Assembly (NCBI GenBank): GCA_965212245.1
Contig: OZ243107.1
Span: 2,170,001 to 2,234,000, forward strand
DNA: 64,000 nt
Source: CAKZNE01 sp040222435
GTDB lineage: Bacteria > Bacteroidota > Bacteroidia > Flavobacteriales > Schleiferiaceae
Reading direction: 5' to 3'
In this document: in pieces, positions 60,387 through 64,000 of the stretch
Layout: every line of letters starts with the position of its first letter
How positions within the stretch are numbered: position 1 is the first letter of the stretch
Position numbers and translations under genes: made by a program
Notes under the pieces: model-generated
What the model saw: the letters and a program-made list of their open reading frames with translations, nothing else
Databases searched by the model: none
Told to the model about the DNA's origin: nothing

Positions 60387-60412
60387 GAAAGCCCCGGTGC
60401 GGGGCTTTCAAA
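60387..60412. terminator. terminator after the M43 protease gene
   Basis: GAAAGCCCC (60387-60395) pairs with GGGGCTTTC (60401-60409) around GGTGC. It lies 16 bases beyond the stop of the minus-strand protease gene; on that strand TTTCTTTA follows. Confidence 0.8.
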
Positions 60413-60424
60413 AAATAAAGATGA

Positions 60425-61756
60425 TTATTTGAAGAATGAAATGTTTTCTATTTCACCATTGGTTCTGACCACTCGAAGTATATAAGCACCGGACACCAGT
60501 TTTTCAACCTTTAACGGGTAAACTTCTTCTGAAGTAGTTGTTCGCAGAGAGTGGGTGTCAATAACCTTTCCGCTCAGGTCAGTTATCTGTATAGTTACTT
60601 CTTCTTCCAGCGTGGTGTTGAAGCTTATGTTAAGCGTATTATGGACAGGGTTTGGAAAGAGTTTTACTGTAAAATAGTCATCTTTTAAAAGTCTTTCATC
60701 ATTCTCGGTAAATTTGAATTTGCCCAGAGGTGGTCCATCACCATTTATTTTGGTGCAATCCGGTTTGGTATAATCCATATTGTCCGGTGCTTTGATTAGC
60801 TGTGAATGAATGGTTTGAAGATTGTCTACCATAATATGACATTGATCCGGAGTAAAGTTGTTTCGGCAAGGATCAAGCTTATAATCCATATGGTTATCCC
60901 TCAGGGCAGGATAAGTAAAGCCGGCACACATAGAAGGTGGATCTACAGAGCAATTACCATTCATAGACACTGATGCATATGGCGGAGTATCACAGATTTT
61001 ATCACCGTCAGTGGCACAATTATAAGGCGTGCTTCCGGAACAAAAATTCTGAAAAACATGAAACATTCCCATATAATGGCCAACTTCATGTACTAACACT
61101 TTACCATCATCAAGGCCCGGGCTGATAGTGTTGTGAATTGTGTGTCCAATATCAAGTCCTATCATTTTATGGGTACTCGTTGCCAAATAGGGAGGAATGA
61201 TTGTGCTGAAACTCTCACTGGCGTCACAAGGACCAATAAAGATTTTAAGATAGCGATCATGATCCAGATTACCGGTTGCATTGTCAAAGTAGGTTATTGA
61301 TGGTGTACCAGGGGCATAGGGGTCTAAAACCGGGTAGTTGGGAGCACCATTTCTAAACTCCTCATCTTCTATCCAAAATAAGCCTCTGTCGGGATACTGG
61401 TAAACCCATTGTATTGTATAGTTGGATGGTGTGGGGAGTGGGTTACGGTTTTCGGTGGTGGCCAGGCAAAACCTTACGTCAAAGCCCATATGTGAATAAA
61501 GGTCAGAAAATTCGTCATTCAAAACCTGGAGTTGATCCTGTATATCATCCGCAGTAATTTGAGGGTTATTCCATATGTAAATAACAACCGGAACGATCCA
61601 CGTTTGGCCGGGAGCTGATTTTTGCTTGGGAAGAAAGCTTTCATACCTGGTCCAGTCTATTAATTGTTGGTCAGTGGAATGGGCGGTGTTGCAAAATTCC
61701 TGAGCTTGAAGGCTGAAACCAAATAAAATAAGTAATGAGAATAGAATTTTTTTCAT
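60425..61756 (-). CDS. secreted M43 (pappalysin-like) metalloprotease with T9SS sorting domain
   Basis: 443 residues with signal peptide ILFSLLILFGFSLQAQ. The zinc motif HEVGHYMGMFH is intact at 223-233. The following CATDGDKICDTPPY and the NFTPDQCHIMVDN region match the pappalysin/ulilysin fold. The last 80 residues are a T9SS type A tail: VKLFPNPVHNTLNISF, TDLSGKVIDTH, LVSGAYILRV. It should be exported to the surface or medium and cleave proteins with calcium support. It is the functional counterpart of the degenerate protein at 39505-40407. Confidence 0.92.
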   Translation of the reverse strand: MKKILFSLLILFGFSLQAQEFCNTAHSTDQQLIDWTRYESFLPKQKSAPGQTWIVPVVIYIWNNPQITADDIQDQLQVLNDEFSDLYSHMGFDVRFCLATTENRNPLPTPSNYTIQWVYQYPDRGLFWIEDEEFRNGAPNYPVLDPYAPGTPSITYFDNATGNLDHDRYLKIFIGPCDASESFSTIIPPYLATSTHKMIGLDIGHTIHNTISPGLDDGKVLVHEVGHYMGMFHVFQNFCSGSTPYNCATDGDKICDTPPYASVSMNGNCSVDPPSMCAGFTYPALRDNHMDYKLDPCRNNFTPDQCHIMVDNLQTIHSQLIKAPDNMDYTKPDCTKINGDGPPLGKFKFTENDERLLKDDYFTVKLFPNPVHNTLNISFNTTLEEEVTIQITDLSGKVIDTHSLRTTTSEEVYPLKVEKLVSGAYILRVVRTNGEIENISFFK

Positions 61757-61782
61757 AGTAGTTTGATTTAACAGGTATTAAA

Positions 61783-61804
61783 TTAATAGAAATATTTCTA
61801 TTAA
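61783..61804. repeat. perfect 22-bp palindrome upstream of the M43 gene
   Basis: The half site TTAATAGAAAT is followed without a spacer by its exact inverse. It lies 27 bases before the ATG of the protease gene. No good -7 box was found nearby. It could be an operator or, as RNA, a hairpin without loop space, so an operator is favoured. Confidence 0.6.
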
Positions 61805-61810
61805 ACCCAA

Positions 61811-61835
61811 AAAAGCCTCCCATTGGGAGGCTTTT
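61811..61835. terminator. terminator after aconitase
   Basis: AAAAGCCTCCC (61811-61821) pairs with GGGAGGCTTTT (61825-61835) around ATT. On the minus strand a TTTTTT run follows the hairpin, 30 bases after the aconitase stop. Confidence 0.9.
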
Positions 61836-61864
61836 AGAAATGAAAAGTTACTCTTAATGAATAT

Positions 61865-64000
61865 TTATTTCTTATTCTCTTCCTTAATCTTATTCAAGGC
61901 ACTGCCGGCCCGGAACCATGTAATCTGACCTTCATTATAGGTGTGATTGCACTTAATGGTGTCAGAACTACCATCCGAATGGGTTACTTTAATGTGGATT
62001 GGCTTATCGGGTGCAAACTGATCCAGGTCAACCGTGTCAAAAGTATCATCTTCCTGAATGAGGTCATAATCATTCTCATCGGCAAAAGTAAGTCCCAGCA
62101 TTCCTTGTTTTTTAAGGTTGGTCTCATGAATGCGGGCAAATGATTTTACCAGTACAACAGCCATACCCAGGTGGCGTGGTTGCATCGCAGCGTGTTCACG
62201 GCTTGAACCTTCACCGTAGTTATGGTCTCCTACTACAATGGTTTTAATGCCTTTGGCTTTATATTCCCGCTGAACCGCTGGAACCGCTCCATACTCACCG
62301 GTCATTTGATTTTTTACGTTGTCGGTTTTATCATTAAAAGCGTTTACCGCACCGGTAAGGGTGTTGTTTGAAATGTTATCCAGGTGCCCGCGGAAACGTA
62401 ACCACGGTCCGGCCATAGAGATGTGATCTGTAGTACATTTTCCTTTAGCCTTTATAATCAGCTTCATGCCTTTAAGGTTTCCACCATCCCAGGGTTCGAA
62501 CGGAGTCAGTATTTGAAGGCGTTCAGAGCCTTCAGCTACTTTAACATCTACCTCACTACCGTCTTCTGCAGGAGAATGGTAACCATTGTTCTCCACTGCA
62601 TAACCGGCCGGAGGCATTTCAATTCCCATAGGTTCATCCAGCATAACTTCCTGCCCCTGTTCGTTTACCAATTTATCGGTAAGAGGGTTAAAGGCCATAT
62701 CCCCCGAAATAGCCATGGCAGTTACCAACTCGGGGCTGGCTACAAACGAATGGGTATTGGGATTCCCATCGTTACGCTTGGCAAAGTTCCGGTTAAAGGA
62801 TGTGATAATAGAATTCTTACGATTGGGGTCATCCGTATGGCGGGCCCATTGCCCGATACAGGGGCCACAGGCATTAGCCAGAACCACGCCACCCATAGCG
62901 GTGAATTTATCCAGCAAGCCATCACGATCTGCCGTATAGCGTACCTGCTCTGATCCCGGGGTTATAGTAAACTCCGATTTTACTTTAAGGTTTTTATCTA
63001 CTGCCTGTTGTGCTATTGACCCTGCACGGGTTAAATCTTCATACGAAGAGTTGGTACATGAGCCAATCAACCCTACTTCCAGTTTTGCGGGCCATCCGTT
63101 CTTTTTAACTTCAGCGGCAAATTCAGATATAGGTGTAGCACGATCCGGAGTAAAAGGACCATTAATATGAGGTTCCAGTTCACTCAGGTTGATCTCAATA
63201 ACCTGATCAAAATACTGTTCGGGGTTGGCGTATACTTCATCATCACCCGTAAGGTGATCCGCAATTTTATCGGCCAGCTCAGCTACATCAGCGCGGCCGG
63301 TTCCCCTCAGGTAATCAGCCATTTTAGGGTCATAACCAAAGGTAGATGTTGTAGCACCAATTTCAGCACCCATATTACAAATAGTGCCCTTGCCAGTACA
63401 GCTCAAGGACTCGGCACCGGGGCCGAAATATTCTACAATAGCACCGGTTCCTCCTTTAACAGTAAGGATGCCGGCTACTTTCAGAATTACATCTTTGGAG
63501 GCCGTCCAGCCACTTAATTTTCCGGTAAGTTTTACACCGATAAGTTTGGGGAACTTCAACTCCCAGGGCATACCGGCCATTACATCCACTGCATCAGCAC
63601 CTCCAACACCTATGGCTACCATACCCAAGCCACCGGCATTTACGGTGTGTGAATCTGTTCCGATCATCATTCCACCGGGGAAAGCATAATTCTCCAATAC
63701 TACCTGATGAATAATACCGGCTCCCGGCTCCCAAAAGCCAATACCATATTTATTGGATACAGACTGGAGGAAGTCAAAAACTTCGGAACTTTTATTCTTT
63801 GCGTTTTCAAGATCTTTTTGGGCACCTACTTCAGCCTGGATCAGGTGATCACAGTGCACGGTTGAAGGTACGGCCGCTTGCTTACGACCCGACTGCATAA
63901 ACTGTAAAAGAGCCATCTGAGCGGTGGCGTCCTGCATAGCTACCCGGTCCGGGGCAAAATCAACGTAAGATTTACCTCTTTCAAATCCGGTATTGGTTTT
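61865..64000 (-). CDS. aconitate hydratase, N-terminus outside the window
   Basis: The frame is open from the last base: 21 codons before the ATG at 63937 (KTNTGFERGKSYVDF.. APDRVAM) already match the aconitase start region, so the true N-terminus lies beyond 64000 and 711 residues are visible. It interconverts citrate and isocitrate. The three 4Fe-4S ligands are in GLIGSCTNSSYEDL and ANACGPCIGQW. MIGTDSHTVNAGGLGMVAIGVGGADAVDVMAG, TTDHISMAGPWLRFRGHL and GDHNYGEGSSREHAAMQPRHLG mark the other domains. The form is mitochondrial-like (AcnA/B-distinct), as typical for Bacteroidota. Confidence 0.95.
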   Translation of the reverse strand, partial: KTNTGFERGKSYVDFAPDRVAMQDATAQMALLQFMQSGRKQAAVPSTVHCDHLIQAEVGAQKDLENAKNKSSEVFDFLQSVSNKYGIGFWEPGAGIIHQVVLENYAFPGGMMIGTDSHTVNAGGLGMVAIGVGGADAVDVMAGMPWELKFPKLIGVKLTGKLSGWTASKDVILKVAGILTVKGGTGAIVEYFGPGAESLSCTGKGTICNMGAEIGATTSTFGYDPKMADYLRGTGRADVAELADKIADHLTGDDEVYANPEQYFDQVIEINLSELEPHINGPFTPDRATPISEFAAEVKKNGWPAKLEVGLIGSCTNSSYEDLTRAGSIAQQAVDKNLKVKSEFTITPGSEQVRYTADRDGLLDKFTAMGGVVLANACGPCIGQWARHTDDPNRKNSIITSFNRNFAKRNDGNPNTHSFVASPELVTAMAISGDMAFNPLTDKLVNEQGQEVMLDEPMGIEMPPAGYAVENNGYHSPAEDGSEVDVKVAEGSERLQILTPFEPWDGGNLKGMKLIIKAKGKCTTDHISMAGPWLRFRGHLDNISNNTLTGAVNAFNDKTDNVKNQMTGEYGAVPAVQREYKAKGIKTIVVGDHNYGEGSSREHAAMQPRHLGMAVVLVKSFARIHETNLKKQGMLGLTFADENDYDLIQEDDTFDTVDLDQFAPDKPIHIKVTHSDGSSDTIKCNHTYNEGQITWFRAGSALNKIKEENKK

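Overview
The window comes from a Bacteroidota chromosome, most likely a free-living member of the Flavobacteriales. The evidence is: the gene order rpsU - xer - hpf - tRNA(Thr, Tyr, Gly, Thr) - tuf - tRNA(Trp) - secE - nusG - rplKAJL - rpoBC; promoters of the Bacteroidota form (TTG/TTTG, then about 17-21 nt, then TAnnTTTG) instead of sigma70 boxes; few Shine-Dalgarno sequences; three secreted proteins ending in type IX secretion (T9SS) sorting domains; TonB-C and M56 signalling proteins; and a two-subunit methylmalonyl-CoA mutase. I see no phage, insertion sequence, CRISPR array or rRNA. The species assignment is inference.

Layout. 1-1741: end of a DUF4254 gene and a class I aminotransferase (both minus). 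1842-7706 (plus): a small membrane protein, a secreted M48 metalloprotease and two tandem secreted paralogues of unknown function. 7719-15418 (minus): MeaB GTPase, YbaB, a lipoprotein, both methylmalonyl-CoA mutase subunits, an FtsB/DivIC-like protein and an ABC exporter. 15501-19263: two sodium-coupled amino-acid transporters facing away from each other; the second (NSS type) is followed by an overlapping 48-residue MetS-like small subunit. 19340-23536: a helix-hairpin-helix protein, a T9SS cargo protein and an acyl-CoA dehydrogenase. 23620-38721 is the translation/transcription core described above, ending with DUF3467 and a strong terminator. 38820-43536: a lipoprotein, an M43-like protein that has lost its catalytic residues, a BlaI/M56-TonB regulatory pair with a free TonB-C protein, and a YugP-like membrane protease. 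43626-47116: surE, a small membrane protein, lpxB and a SpoIID-domain protein. 47249-50431: a large T9SS metalloprotease and a lipoprotein. 50438-55727 (minus): a TetR - ABC - HlyD - TolC export locus. 55934-64000 (minus): tRNA-Arg, clpS, plsY, purL, a small unknown protein, a uracil-DNA-glycosylase-family protein, an active-looking M43 protease with a T9SS tail, and aconitase, cut by the window end.

How the parts fit. The centre is growth machinery, with candidate attenuators between the tRNAs and tuf and between rplL and rpoB. The flanks hold propionate/odd-chain acyl-CoA metabolism (MCM, MeaB), the TCA cycle (aconitase), envelope biogenesis (lpxB, plsY, MsbA-like ABC) and secreted proteolysis. 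I found no single clearly novel multi-gene system. The best leads are the dead M43 protease behind a palindrome-controlled promoter, the export ABC protein whose ATPase motifs have decayed, the TetR gene with a perfect dyad inside its own promoter, the MetS-like micro-ORF, the alanine-type symporter with a SprB-like extracytoplasmic domain, and the tandem secreted paralogues beside the M48 protease.
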